DNA of 64,000 bases from Sphingobacterium faecale (lineage in GTDB: Bacteria > Bacteroidota > Bacteroidia > Sphingobacteriales > Sphingobacteriaceae): contig NZ_JAERTY010000008.1 in NCBI RefSeq assembly GCF_016746095.1, positions 1 to 64,000 of the forward strand, given 5' to 3'. This document shows, piece by piece, positions 43,515 through 52,463 of the stretch. Position numbers and translations under genes: made by a program. Position 1 is the first letter of the stretch. Each line of letters begins with the position of its first letter. The notes below the pieces were generated by a model. That model worked only from the letters and a program-made list of their open reading frames with translations. It made no database searches and was not told the DNA's origin.

Positions 43515-43522
43515 CAAAGGTA
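43515..43522 (-). promoter_or_regulatory. -7 box 4 nt before the DUF4286 gene start
   Basis: On the minus strand TACCTTTG is followed by CGGT and the ATG at 43510, giving a nearly leaderless transcript. No TTG at 17-20 nt spacing was found. Confidence 0.45.
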
Positions 43523-43614
43523 AGCAATCTAAATTCCTAACCTGTAAAAAAAAAGTTGCAATATAGGTTTAGTCTAGGAAAATTATAATATTTGATAGAA
43601 CGAGAAATAGTTGG

Positions 43615-45495
43615 ATGAGATTTTTAACAATAGCTTTTAGCTTTCTATTGGTTATATCTATTCTGGGCGGTTGTAACGGTCAACGAAAGGTCGAGTACAT
43701 TCCGGTACAGGATTTTTTCAGTAAGCCGGATCGTTTCAATTTCAGGGTGTCACCCAATGGACGATATATCGCCTATCTGGGATTAGAAGACCATTGCCGT
43801 AATATTTTTGTGCTGGATATCGAAGAACCGGATTCTTCGAAGCAACTGACTTATCAGGACAATATGAATGTCCAGTATTTTTTTTGGATAAGTCCGGATA
43901 GTATTGTTTTTTCTAATACGCAATCCCCAGGAGATAGTTTACGGATCTTCACTATTGATATACATCAGGAAAATCCTCGCCCTTTGTTGATACCCGCTAA
44001 ACATGAATTAGGTTGGTTGAGCCCTTTACGTTCTAAAGAAGGGAGCCTCCTTGCGGAGATGAACATAAGAGACTCTTCGGTATTCGATTTATACCGTGTG
44101 CCTTTGGACGGATCCGGTCCTCAGTTAGTGGAGGTTAACCCAGGGAATATTAGTTCGTGGTACGCTTCTTCGGATGGCAAGGTGAGATTAGCCTTGACAA
44201 GTGACAGTGTCGAAGACCAACTTTTGTATCGTAGGCAGGAAGGAGAGCCTTATCAAAAGATAGTGGAGACAGATTTTGCGACGACAGTGTTGCCGCTTGG
44301 TCCAGTCAAAGGAGATAATGCTGCGATCTTTGCTCTATCTAATGTTGGCAGAGATAAGCTTGCTATCGTCAAATTGGATCTTAACTCCGGTAAAGAAGAA
44401 GTTGTAGCTGAAAATGAAGATGTCGACATGAACCGGGAAGGATATTCTTTCTCAAGGCAGGAGCTGATCTATACTGCAAGAATATCGGATAAAAAAGAAA
44501 TAAAGTTACTTAATAAAGATTTTAAGAAAATATATTCCAAGATAACCAACAAGTTCAATGGCTATAATGTCGATATACTTGATATGGATAGCGCTTTAAA
44601 TACGGTGTTATTTAAGACCTATACAGATATTAACCCAGGAGGTGTATATTACTATTCGAAGACAAAAGACAAAATAGTAGAATTATCTCTTATCAACCCA
44701 GCACTTGCAGATAAGAGCTTAGCGCCGATGAAAGAAGTTTCTTTCAATTCGAGGGATGGTAAAACAATCAAAGGCTATCTGACTCGTCCGTTAGTAAAAA
44801 AAGATGTATATCCAGTCGTTGTACTGATTCATGATGGCCCGAATAGGAGAGATGTTTGGGGTTTCAATTCTGAAGTACAGTTTTTAGCAAATCGGGGATA
44901 TGCTGTGTTTCAAATCAATTATAGAGGTTCTGTGGGCTATGGTAAAGATTTTTATACGGCAGGATTTAAACAATGGGGAGGAGAGATTCAGAACGACATC
45001 AGTGATGGTGTTGCTTGGTTGATCCATCAAGGTATCGCAGATAAAAATCGCATAGCCATAATGGGAACCGGTTTCGGAGGGTATTCCGCTCTATATGCGG
45101 CTTGTTTTAACCCAACTTTATATAAATGTGCTATTTCAGCTTCAGGATATACCAATCTATTTACCTATCTCAAGGAAATACCACCATATTACCAACCTTA
45201 TCTACAGCTTTATTACAATATTATAGGAGACCCTACCAGAGAATATGAACTGTTTAAAGCGATATCACCGTTATTCCATGCGGAAAAGGTAAGAATGCCT
45301 ATTTTGATGTTTCATGGAGGGAGGGATCGGTTTAATAGTCTGACTGATGTCAATCAATTCGTACAGAAAGTTAAAAACAATAAAGTTGCCGTAAAATATG
45401 TTTTTAAAGAAGATGAGGGACGTCGATTCAAGAAGGATGAAAATGTAATTGAATATTACCAGATGATAGAACAATTCCTTAAAGAACAATTATAG
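43615..45495 (+). CDS. S9 family prolyl oligopeptidase-like lipoprotein, catalytically dead (Ser and His replaced)
   Basis: This 626-residue lipoprotein has signal peptide and lipobox LGGC (Cys20), an N-terminal beta-propeller (~40-360) and a C-terminal alpha/beta-hydrolase domain (~375-626). In S9 peptidases the nucleophile lies in GxSxGG; here it reads GTGFGG, with Gly486 replacing Ser. Asp571 is kept in HGGRDRF, but the His of DEGHxF is Arg603 (DEGRRF). Two of the three triad residues are gone, so peptidase activity is unlikely. The fold is otherwise intact and the gene is uninterrupted, which argues for a binding or sensing role. A histidine kinase gene starts 3 nt downstream, followed by its response regulator. 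Confidence 0.9.
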   Translation: MRFLTIAFSFLLVISILGGCNGQRKVEYIPVQDFFSKPDRFNFRVSPNGRYIAYLGLEDHCRNIFVLDIEEPDSSKQLTYQDNMNVQYFFWISPDSIVFSNTQSPGDSLRIFTIDIHQENPRPLLIPAKHELGWLSPLRSKEGSLLAEMNIRDSSVFDLYRVPLDGSGPQLVEVNPGNISSWYASSDGKVRLALTSDSVEDQLLYRRQEGEPYQKIVETDFATTVLPLGPVKGDNAAIFALSNVGRDKLAIVKLDLNSGKEEVVAENEDVDMNREGYSFSRQELIYTARISDKKEIKLLNKDFKKIYSKITNKFNGYNVDILDMDSALNTVLFKTYTDINPGGVYYYSKTKDKIVELSLINPALADKSLAPMKEVSFNSRDGKTIKGYLTRPLVKKDVYPVVVLIHDGPNRRDVWGFNSEVQFLANRGYAVFQINYRGSVGYGKDFYTAGFKQWGGEIQNDISDGVAWLIHQGIADKNRIAIMGTGFGGYSALYAACFNPTLYKCAISASGYTNLFTYLKEIPPYYQPYLQLYYNIIGDPTREYELFKAISPLFHAEKVRMPILMFHGGRDRFNSLTDVNQFVQKVKNNKVAVKYVFKEDEGRRFKKDENVIEYYQMIEQFLKEQL

Positions 45496-45498
45496 TTG

Positions 45499-47172
45499 AT
45501 GGGAAACTTTGGTTTACAATATCGCAAGAATTTTGGCCTTTTAATAATATTCTTGGTTCTGGTGACGGTTTTGTTCGTAACATCTGCTTTTTTTGCGCGT
45601 ACGATGACGACTAATTTCGTGGAGACCGAGTTTAATAATAAAAAAGTAGAGGTTTTTGACGAATTCATTAAACCATTTAATGAGTTTTTTTCGACAAAGG
45701 TTCCTGAAATATCGTATTACCAAGGGTACATTGACTCAGCACAGGGAGCAGAGTTTTCGAATACGGTACTGCGCCGATACCCATTTGTCGATAATGTAAA
45801 TTTTTTTGACGTCGTATTTACCAATAGAGACGAATTGGGAAAGGGATTGCGTTTTAATAATTTAGGAATATCATCACGTAACTCCTATAACTTCAAACTG
45901 GATAAAGACAATCGTTTTATCGCCGTGCATCAAAGGTCAGATGATTATAAGAACCACGCCGAGGACTTCAATAATGTGATGATCAAGCTAGCTGGTTTTC
46001 TGGATAGGGTATCTGATTCTACACGCTTGACTGATAATGATATCTATAAAGTGTTTTATACGTTACAACCGGGGAAGATATCATACCTGAATATTCCACG
46101 GATGTCTGATATCATGGCTTACAAATCGATGATGCGTTTTGAAGATCTGCCAAAGAGTGATTACGAGCAGGATTTGTTTGTCTTTGCTATAGAGCCACGG
46201 AAAATGGCTATTACCAACAAGTACCCTAATTTGTATGAAGAGATTACGATCAGGCCGGTCGTAGACCAATATGTGGTGGAGAACACGGCTTATCTAAATA
46301 CAGAACTTGCTCTTCCTGGTGCTCTATCCGATTATAAGCTACAGTTTGAAGCCTCTAGAGAATTTATTCAGACCGATATTAACCGACGTTTTTTTCCGGT
46401 CATGATAGCACTATCTATTATTTATCTGATTTTACTGACAGTAGGTTATCTAATTTACCGTAATGTGATGATCAATAGCCGGCTGTATCAGTTGCAATAT
46501 GATTTTATCAATAATCTGACTCACGAGTTTAAGACTCCGGTAAGCGTTATTAAAATTGCAGGGAATAACATTAAAAGTGCTGAAAAGATATCTGATGCCG
46601 AAAGGAATATGTATGGCCGGATTCTTGATCAGGAAGCCGATAAGTTGAATGCCTTAATGAACAAACTATTGTCCTTTGCACAGATTGAGAATAAATCTAT
46701 TAAGTTTAATGGAGAGTATATCGAACTTCAGGAATTTTGCCAACATATATTCGATGCGAGTCACCTTAAGTATCCGGATCTACAGCTGAATTATGAAATC
46801 GATGTGAAAAATGAGATGTATGCAGATCCTGTTCTTTTGACGAGTGTATTTCAGAATTTGATCGATAATGCCTACAAATATTCGGCGCCGGATCGAAAAG
46901 TTTTAGATATCCGTGTCCAACAAAATAAGAAGAATTTTGTTATTTTGTTCAAAGATCAAGGAATAGGTATAGATAAGAAAGAATATAATAGTATTTTTAA
47001 AAAATTTTACCGAGTTAAGAACCAATTTAATCAACAAGGAAGCATTGGATTGGGCTTAGCCTTCTGTAAAGAGATTACTGAATTTATGGGGGGAGAGATT
47101 AAAGTGGACAGTCAAATAAATGTTGGTACGGTTTTTACACTAAGTTTCCCTGTAGAAGTTAAAAAAGCATAA
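45499..47172 (+). CDS. Sensor histidine kinase of the S9-like/HK/RR operon
   Basis: This 557-residue two-pass membrane kinase has TM1 (~12-33), a ~280-residue periplasmic sensor domain without recognisable family, and TM2 (~312-335). The kinase core follows with H-box NNLTHEFKTPVSVIKIAG, N-box NLIDNAYKYS and G-boxes KDQGIGIDKK and GSIGLGLAFCKEITE. There is no HAMP domain between TM2 and the H-box. ATG 45499 was preferred to the TTG three bases earlier. It lies 3 nt after the pseudo-peptidase lipoprotein gene and 3 nt before the response regulator. This suggests that the lipoprotein feeds a signal to its sensor domain. Confidence 0.92.
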   Translation: MGNFGLQYRKNFGLLIIFLVLVTVLFVTSAFFARTMTTNFVETEFNNKKVEVFDEFIKPFNEFFSTKVPEISYYQGYIDSAQGAEFSNTVLRRYPFVDNVNFFDVVFTNRDELGKGLRFNNLGISSRNSYNFKLDKDNRFIAVHQRSDDYKNHAEDFNNVMIKLAGFLDRVSDSTRLTDNDIYKVFYTLQPGKISYLNIPRMSDIMAYKSMMRFEDLPKSDYEQDLFVFAIEPRKMAITNKYPNLYEEITIRPVVDQYVVENTAYLNTELALPGALSDYKLQFEASREFIQTDINRRFFPVMIALSIIYLILLTVGYLIYRNVMINSRLYQLQYDFINNLTHEFKTPVSVIKIAGNNIKSAEKISDAERNMYGRILDQEADKLNALMNKLLSFAQIENKSIKFNGEYIELQEFCQHIFDASHLKYPDLQLNYEIDVKNEMYADPVLLTSVFQNLIDNAYKYSAPDRKVLDIRVQQNKKNFVILFKDQGIGIDKKEYNSIFKKFYRVKNQFNQQGSIGLGLAFCKEITEFMGGEIKVDSQINVGTVFTLSFPVEVKKA

Positions 47173-47175
47173 ATT

Positions 47176-47871
47176 ATGGAAAAAGATATTACTGTTGCGG
47201 TCGTAGAAGATGATGAAAACCTACGTTTTTTAGTCAGTCATCGTTTGCAGACCGAAAATTATAAAGTTCTTCAGGTCGGGAATGGTTTGGAGGCGGAGAA
47301 ATTGATTTTGGAGGCTCAACCTGATATCGTTCTGTTGGACTGGATGCTTCCAGGAAAAGAGGGAATAGAGGTTTGCGAGGCAGTTCGTAAAGGGGGCTTT
47401 GAAAATACCATCATTATGATGACGGCGAAGTCTCAGGATGTTGATAAAATAGATGCCTATAGCTACGGGATAACAGACTATATCACCAAGCCGTTCAATA
47501 TGGACGTATTAGTCGCTATGATCGAAAATAAAGTGCGTTTCTTTGTTCCTAAAAATAGCAATAAGGATGTGCATATTTTTGGAAATACGGAGCACCACCC
47601 TCAGATTCACTCGTTGGTGAGAGATGGCAAAAAAATAGAACTGACTATTTTAGAAAACCGGATTCTTTTACATTTCTTGCAGAATATGGGGCGCGAAATA
47701 ACGAGAGAAGAACTGATGGAAGTTGTCTGGGGCTACAGTTCCAATGTAAATACCAGAACTTTGGATATGCATGTTGTCCGACTGCGTAAAAAAATCGAGA
47801 ACAATCCCGATAAGCCAACCTATCTCCAAACAGTCAGAGGTTTAGGATATAAGTTTGTGGATGAAGAATAA
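47176..47871 (+). CDS. OmpR/PhoB family response regulator
   Basis: This 231-residue regulator has a receiver domain (1-~120) with the acidic pocket EDD, phospho-acceptor Asp55 in IVLLDWMLPGKEG and Lys in YITKPFN. The C-terminal winged helix (~130-229) has TILENRILLHFLQNMGREIT, RTLDMHVVRLRKKIE and TVRGLGYKF. It is the partner of the histidine kinase 3 nt upstream. It is the last gene of the operon, followed by a strong terminator. Confidence 0.95.
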   Translation: MEKDITVAVVEDDENLRFLVSHRLQTENYKVLQVGNGLEAEKLILEAQPDIVLLDWMLPGKEGIEVCEAVRKGGFENTIIMMTAKSQDVDKIDAYSYGITDYITKPFNMDVLVAMIENKVRFFVPKNSNKDVHIFGNTEHHPQIHSLVRDGKKIELTILENRILLHFLQNMGREITREELMEVVWGYSSNVNTRTLDMHVVRLRKKIENNPDKPTYLQTVRGLGYKFVDEE

Positions 47872-47923
47872 ATTGATGGATTTGGATAATTAAATCGTTT
47901 TAATTATCTTCGTGAATATCGAG

Positions 47924-47970
47924 CAAGACCACTCTTTCAAATGGAGAAAGAGTGGTCTTGTTTCTTTTTT
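47924..47970 (+). terminator. Terminator of the HK/RR operon
   Basis: CAAGACCACTCTTT (47924-47937) and AAAGAGTGGTCTTG (47947-47960) form a perfect 14-bp stem with a 9-nt loop, followed by a T-rich tract. Confidence 0.9.
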
Positions 47971-48013
47971 ATTAAGAATTTAGTGTTTACTATTTAAGTT
48001 AATTGAAATAATT

Positions 48014-48487
48014 ATGGCGGAAGTAACTTATTACACAGAAGAAGGGTTAGCGAAGTTAAAAGAAGAACTACAGTACCTAAAAACAGAAGGAAGAACCAAA
48101 ATAGCAAATGCTATTGCAGAAGCTAGAGATAAAGGGGACTTGTCTGAAAATGCAGAATACGATGCGGCTAAAGAAGCGCAAGGCTTACACGAATCGAAAA
48201 TAGCTAAGTTGGAAGACGTATTGGCAAGTGCACGATTGATCGATGAATCGAAATTGGATCTATCTAAAGTATTAGCGCTTTCTATCGTAAAGATAAAAAA
48301 CAAGAAAAATGGTGCAGAAATGACCTACCAATTGGTTTCCGAGACTGAAGCGGATTTAAAAGCAGGCAAAATATCAGTTAAATCTCCGATTGCGCAGGGA
48401 TTATTAGGTAAGTCTGTTGGTGATATTGCTAAAGTTAGTGTTCCAGCAGGCGAAATTGAGCTTGAAATCTTGGATATTTCTAGATAG
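48014..48487 (+). CDS. greA: Transcription elongation factor GreA
   Basis: This 157-residue protein binds the RNA polymerase secondary channel and stimulates transcript cleavage in backtracked complexes. The N-terminal coiled coil carries YTEEGLAKLKEELQYLKTEG, with the acidic tip region IAEARDKGDLSENAEYDAAK. The C-terminal FKBP-like domain has SPIAQGLLGKSVGD. Length is typical. It is followed by a terminator and then a HIT gene, a frequent neighbour in Bacteroidota. Confidence 0.97.
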   Translation: MAEVTYYTEEGLAKLKEELQYLKTEGRTKIANAIAEARDKGDLSENAEYDAAKEAQGLHESKIAKLEDVLASARLIDESKLDLSKVLALSIVKIKNKKNGAEMTYQLVSETEADLKAGKISVKSPIAQGLLGKSVGDIAKVSVPAGEIELEILDISR

Positions 48488-48543
48488 TATTTATATAGGT
48501 TATGAGCGGATTGCCATAACCGCTCACATAACTTTAATCCCAT

Positions 48544-48582
48544 AAAGAGGGCCATCCAAAGCGGTGACCCTCTTTCTTTTTT
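48544..48582 (+). terminator. Terminator after greA
   Basis: AAAGAGGG (48544-48551) pairs with CCCTCTTT (48568-48575) around a 16-nt loop and is followed by CTTTTTT. A second hairpin precedes it at ~48498-48532. Confidence 0.75.
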
Positions 48583-48702
48583 ATAAAGCAAGCCAACTTT
48601 CATGATACTTTATGCAGGTACTTCTCGAAGGTTTTGTTATATTTCCTCTATAAAAAAGATAAAATGGATGAGGAGAACTACAAAATTCACCTGAATATTA
48701 CA

Positions 48703-48744
48703 ACGCAATTATATTGCGTATAAGGGAGAATTTATGTAGGTTTG
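48703..48744 (+). promoter_or_regulatory. HIT gene promoter overlapped by a palindromic operator-like site
   Basis: TTG (48714-48716), a 20-nt gap and TAGGTTTG (48737-48744) fit the Bacteroidota promoter. ACGCAAT-TAT-ATTGCGT (48703-48719), a perfect 7-bp palindrome, covers the -33 box, a position suited to repression. Confidence 0.55.
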
Positions 48745-48768
48745 TTCATTGATCAACTTGAAGGATAA

Positions 48769-49182
48769 ATGTCTACAATATTTTCAAAGATTATTTCGGG
48801 AGAAATACCTGCTTATAAAGTTGCTGAGAGCAATGATTATTTAGCTTTTTTAGATATTTCACCGCTTACTCCAGGACATGTGTTGGTAATCCCAAAAAAG
48901 GAAACAGATTATATATTTAACATTCATGATGATGAATATATGGGGATGTGGGTTTTTGCAAAAATCGTAGCGCAGGGTATAAAAAAGGTATTCCCTTGCC
49001 GTAAAGTTGGTGTCGCAGTAGTGGGGTTGGAAGTTGAGCACGCTCATATACACCTTATGCCGCTTAATGAAGTAGGCGATATGAACTTTGAAAAAGAAAA
49101 ACTGTCTTTACCTGCCGAGGAAATGACGAAAATAGCGGATGAAATCCGTCACGCAGTGGTCTCTATCACCAATGGCGAGTAG
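48769..49182 (+). CDS. HIT family nucleotide hydrolase/transferase
   Basis: This 137-residue histidine-triad protein starts STIFSKIISGEIPAYKVAE and carries LDISPLTPGHVLVIPKKETD and the catalytic HAHIHL motif (~95-100). HIT enzymes of this branch hydrolyse nucleoside phosphoramidates or dinucleotide polyphosphates in the cytoplasm; the physiological substrate is unknown. It has its own promoter with an overlapping palindrome and lies 34 nt upstream of a DedA gene. Confidence 0.92.
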   Translation: MSTIFSKIISGEIPAYKVAESNDYLAFLDISPLTPGHVLVIPKKETDYIFNIHDDEYMGMWVFAKIVAQGIKKVFPCRKVGVAVVGLEVEHAHIHLMPLNEVGDMNFEKEKLSLPAEEMTKIADEIRHAVVSITNGE

Positions 49183-49216
49183 TCATCGTCTTATACTCGT
49201 ATTGTAAAAAAGAAAT

Positions 49217-49873
49217 ATGCAAGATTTTTTAGTGTCATTTCAACAATTATTAGACGCTGAGTACTTATTAAGTCATGGCGGGTTTTATATTGTTTGTTTA
49301 ATTGTCTTTGCAGAGACGGGGCTTTTCTTTGGCTTTTTTCTGCCTGGAGACTACCTACTGTTTTTAGCAGGATTGTTCTGCGCACTCAATAAGATTGATG
49401 TGGGAATTACCACAATGTATTTTGGAATACTGGGAGCCGGCATACTAGGCAATTTTGCTGGGTACTGGTTTGGACATCGAACCGGACCTATGCTCTTTAA
49501 GCGAAAGGACTCGCTGATTTTCAAAAGGAAATATGTCGTCATGGCCGAGGAGTTTTATCAGAAATATGGTGGTACTGCATTAGTCATTGGGCGCTTTGTG
49601 CCAATTATTCGTACCTTTGCGCCAATATTTGCCGGTGTGGTCAAATTGGACTTCAAGAAGTTTGTGCTTTATAATGTTTTAGGTGCATTTATCTGGGTGT
49701 CTGTCTTGACTCTTTCGGGCTATTATTTGGGAGAGCTTTTCCCTTCTATCATTAATTATGTAGAGTATATTATTGTTGGTATGATTGTTATTGCTTTCTT
49801 ACCTATAATCATTGCTTTAATAAAACGGTGGATAAAAGGCCAAAAAGAAAAAAAGAAACAAAATAAACAGTAA
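49217..49873 (+). CDS. DedA family (SNARE-associated/VTT domain) membrane protein
   Basis: This 218-residue inner-membrane protein has about four to five hydrophobic segments. The DedA signatures [33 protein letters not shown] and the conserved [17 protein letters not shown] are visible. Members act in lipid carrier recycling (undecaprenyl phosphate) and membrane homeostasis; a flippase role is established for some relatives only. The C-terminus is strongly basic. Pyrophosphatase follows 8 nt downstream, so co-transcription is probable. Confidence 0.92.
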   Translation: MQDFLVSFQQLLDAEYLLSHGGFYIVCLIVFAETGLFFGFFLPGDYLLFLAGLFCALNKIDVGITTMYFGILGAGILGNFAGYWFGHRTGPMLFKRKDSLIFKRKYVVMAEEFYQKYGGTALVIGRFVPIIRTFAPIFAGVVKLDFKKFVLYNVLGAFIWVSVLTLSGYYLGELFPSIINYVEYIIVGMIVIAFLPIIIALIKRWIKGQKEKKKQNKQ

Positions 49874-49881
49874 ATATATTA

Positions 49882-50424
49882 ATGAGTACACAACACCCTT
49901 GGCACCAAGTTTCTCCTGGTGAGGACCTGCCAAACTCCGTAAATGCTATTATAGAAATACCTAAAGGTTCGAAAGCCAAATACGAAATCGATAAAGATAG
50001 CGGTCTACTAAAACTGGATAGAGTTTTATTCTCTTCTGTAATGTATCCGGCTAACTACGGTTTTATTCCCCAAACTTACTGTGATGATAAAGATCCGTTA
50101 GATATTTTGGTTCTTTGTTCTGTTGATGTAGTGCCGATGAGCCTTATCGAAGCAAAGGTTATCGGTGTGATGCATATGATAGACGGTGGTGAGCAAGATG
50201 ACAAGATTATTGCTGTAGCAAAAAATGATATGTCTGTCAATCACATCAACGACCTTTCTGAATTACCTCCGCATACGATGAAAGAGATTGTACGTTTCTT
50301 CCAGGACTACAAAGCTCTAGAAGGTAAAAATGTAACCATTGAAAATTTATATGGACGTACTTACGCTCAGAATGTTATATTAGAGAGTATTGAGCTGTAT
50401 AACAAAGATATAAGAAACAAATAA
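49882..50424 (+). CDS. ppa: Inorganic pyrophosphatase
   Basis: This 180-residue cytoplasmic family I pyrophosphatase hydrolyses PPi to two phosphates. Motifs are [39 protein letters not shown] and the signature [10 protein letters not shown] (D-x-D-P-x-D). Active-site metal ligands appear intact. It lies 8 nt after the dedA gene and 6 nt before a CNNM/CorC gene. Confidence 0.97.
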   Translation: MSTQHPWHQVSPGEDLPNSVNAIIEIPKGSKAKYEIDKDSGLLKLDRVLFSSVMYPANYGFIPQTYCDDKDPLDILVLCSVDVVPMSLIEAKVIGVMHMIDGGEQDDKIIAVAKNDMSVNHINDLSELPPHTMKEIVRFFQDYKALEGKNVTIENLYGRTYAQNVILESIELYNKDIRNK

Positions 50425-50430
50425 CCCCTG

Positions 50431-51744
50431 ATGGCCCTCGATATTTTTTGGACAATTTTTTTAGTTTTTGCAAACGGTTTTTTTGTTGCTGCTGAGTTTG
50501 CTATAGTAAAAGTGAGAGCATCTCAGATAGAGTTGCAGGCAAAGTCGGGTAGTAATGTCGCTAAAATTGCAAAAAATATTACAGAGCATTTGGATAAATA
50601 TCTAGCTGCTACACAGCTAGGTATTACTTTAGCTTCTTTAGGCTTAGGATGGAAGGGAGAGGCTGTGATGACACAGCTTGTATCCCAACTGTTTGCTTAC
50701 CTACAAGTGGATGTGTCTCAAGGTTGGGCAAAATGGGCTGGATTTGCAATAGCATTCGGTACTATCACTTTTCTGCATGTTGTATTGGGGGAGCTTGCTC
50801 CAAAGTCTATTGCTATACAAAAGCCCGTAGCTACAACCATGAAAGTTGCTATTCCTTTACGTATTTTTTCTTGGGCATTAATGCCTTTAATTTACGTTTT
50901 TAATGGATTTGCGAACTTTTTATTGAGGTTGGTTGGTATACAGCCTAACCCTAATGATTCCACGCACTCTTCTGAAGAACTCCAGTATCTATTGGAAAAA
51001 GGAAAAGAATCAGGAGCCTTAAATACTTCGGAACATGAGCTCATCAAGAATGTCTTCGATTTTAACGAGCGTATCGTGAAAAATATCATGGTACCGCGTA
51101 CCAAGATTGTGGCGGTAGAAATCGACGATTCAGCCGAAGAGTTTATTAATACAGTGACCGAAGAAGGCTACTCCCGTATCCCGATCTATGATGATAATAT
51201 CGATCAGATTGTAGGTGTAGTCCATACCAAAGATATTCTCCCGTTACTGGTAAAAGGTAAAGATGTGGTGTTGAAAAATATCATGCGCAAACCCTACTTT
51301 ATTCCTGAAACAAAAAAGATCAATGATTTGATGACGGAGTTTCAGCAGAAGCGTATACAGATCGCATTTGTTCTAGATGAGTTTGGCGGTACTTCTGGTA
51401 TGGTTACGTTGGAAGATATTGTTGAAGAACTGGTTGGCGAGATACAGGACGAGTATGACGAGGAAACACCCGTTGTCGAACGTATTTCCGAGACGGAGTA
51501 TATGGTAGATGCAGGAGCATCTGTACACGATTCAAACGGTTATTTACCGTTGGAGCTTCCAGAAAGCTCGGATTATGATACTATAGCTGGATTGGTAAGC
51601 CACGTGTTTGAGAAAATCCCTGATGTCGGCGAATCTACAGAAGAGTTTGGGTACGTGTTTACCATTATGAAAAAAACACAGCAGAACATTGAATTTGTGA
51701 AGTTGGATTTAGTGGAGACCGCTAATGACGATGATGACGAATAA
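50431..51744 (+). CDS. CNNM/CorC-type hemolysin family protein (DUF21-CBS-CorC_HlyC)
   Basis: This 437-residue protein has a DUF21/CNNM membrane domain (~1-185; FVAAEFAIVKVRASQ, LAATQLGITLASLGLGWKGE), two CBS domains (~210-335; MVPRTKIVAVEID, IVGVVHTKDILPLL, FVLDEFGGTSGMVTLEDIV) and a CorC_HlyC domain (~350-430). Relatives transport or regulate Mg2+ or Co2+; the name hemolysin is historical. The acidic C-terminus ends ANDDDDE. It follows ppa by 6 nt and precedes rsmE by 5 nt. Confidence 0.92.
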   Translation: MALDIFWTIFLVFANGFFVAAEFAIVKVRASQIELQAKSGSNVAKIAKNITEHLDKYLAATQLGITLASLGLGWKGEAVMTQLVSQLFAYLQVDVSQGWAKWAGFAIAFGTITFLHVVLGELAPKSIAIQKPVATTMKVAIPLRIFSWALMPLIYVFNGFANFLLRLVGIQPNPNDSTHSSEELQYLLEKGKESGALNTSEHELIKNVFDFNERIVKNIMVPRTKIVAVEIDDSAEEFINTVTEEGYSRIPIYDDNIDQIVGVVHTKDILPLLVKGKDVVLKNIMRKPYFIPETKKINDLMTEFQQKRIQIAFVLDEFGGTSGMVTLEDIVEELVGEIQDEYDEETPVVERISETEYMVDAGASVHDSNGYLPLELPESSDYDTIAGLVSHVFEKIPDVGESTEEFGYVFTIMKKTQQNIEFVKLDLVETANDDDDE

Positions 51745-51749
51745 TCCTA

Positions 51750-52463
51750 ATGCAGCTTTTTTACACCCCAGAGATAGAAGCCCATCATGCCGCTTTTCTA
51801 CTGAATGAAGAAGAGAGCAAGCATGCTATTCGGGTATTACGGCTACAGGTCGGAGATACCATACACCTAGTCGATGGAAGGGGAGGGCTGTATGAAACTG
51901 AAATATTGGATGCACACCCCAAGCGTACAAGCCTAAAGATATTAAATGTTCAGACCGATTTCGGTGGATTGCCCTATCGTTTGCATATGGTCGTGGCTCC
52001 TACAAAGAACATGGATAGGCTGGAGTGGTTTTTAGAAAAAGCCACCGAGGTTGGATTGTATGAGTTTACACCCATTATCTGTGAGCATTCCGAACGAAAA
52101 GAAGTGAAGGTCGAACGGTTAGAGAAGGTTGCAATAGCTGCGATGAAGCAATCTCTAAAAGCTTATCTGCCACGCGTAAACCCCGCTATTTCATTTAGTA
52201 AATTTCTACAACAAGTTGCCGGAACAGAATCTTATAAAGGTCTCGCCCATTGTGTGGAGTCGGAAAAGAAATATATCTCTACGGCTTTTGCATCTAAAGG
52301 CGATTACTTATTACTGATCGGTCCTGAAGGCGATTTCTCTGAAAAAGAAATAAGCCAGGCATTAGATGCTGGCTTTATTCCTATTTCTTTGGGTGATGCT
52401 AGGTTGCGTACTGAAACAGCCGCATTAGCTTCCGTGATTGAAGTATCTTTATTGAACCGCTAG
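51750..52463 (+). CDS. rsmE: 16S rRNA (uracil-1498-N3)-methyltransferase
   Basis: This 237-residue SPOUT methyltransferase methylates U1498 of 16S rRNA. It has the N-terminal PUA-like region (EESKHAIRVLRLQVGDTIHL), KNMDRLEWFLEKATEVGLYEF and the C-terminal knot LLIGPEGDFSEKEISQALDAG with ARLRTETAALASVIEV. Length is normal. It ends the HIT-dedA-ppa-cnnm-rsmE run; its stop codon overlaps the stop of the convergent DUF3299 gene within the palindrome CTAG. Confidence 0.96.
   Translation: MQLFYTPEIEAHHAAFLLNEEESKHAIRVLRLQVGDTIHLVDGRGGLYETEILDAHPKRTSLKILNVQTDFGGLPYRLHMVVAPTKNMDRLEWFLEKATEVGLYEFTPIICEHSERKEVKVERLEKVAIAAMKQSLKAYLPRVNPAISFSKFLQQVAGTESYKGLAHCVESEKKYISTAFASKGDYLLLIGPEGDFSEKEISQALDAGFIPISLGDARLRTETAALASVIEVSLLNR

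Noticed and set aside
48498..48532. Possible attenuator hairpin after greA
   Set aside because: GGTTATG/CATAACC and GTTATG..GCGG/CCGC..CATAAC can pair alternatively, but it lies between greA and its terminator with no downstream target; most likely part of the 3' UTR.
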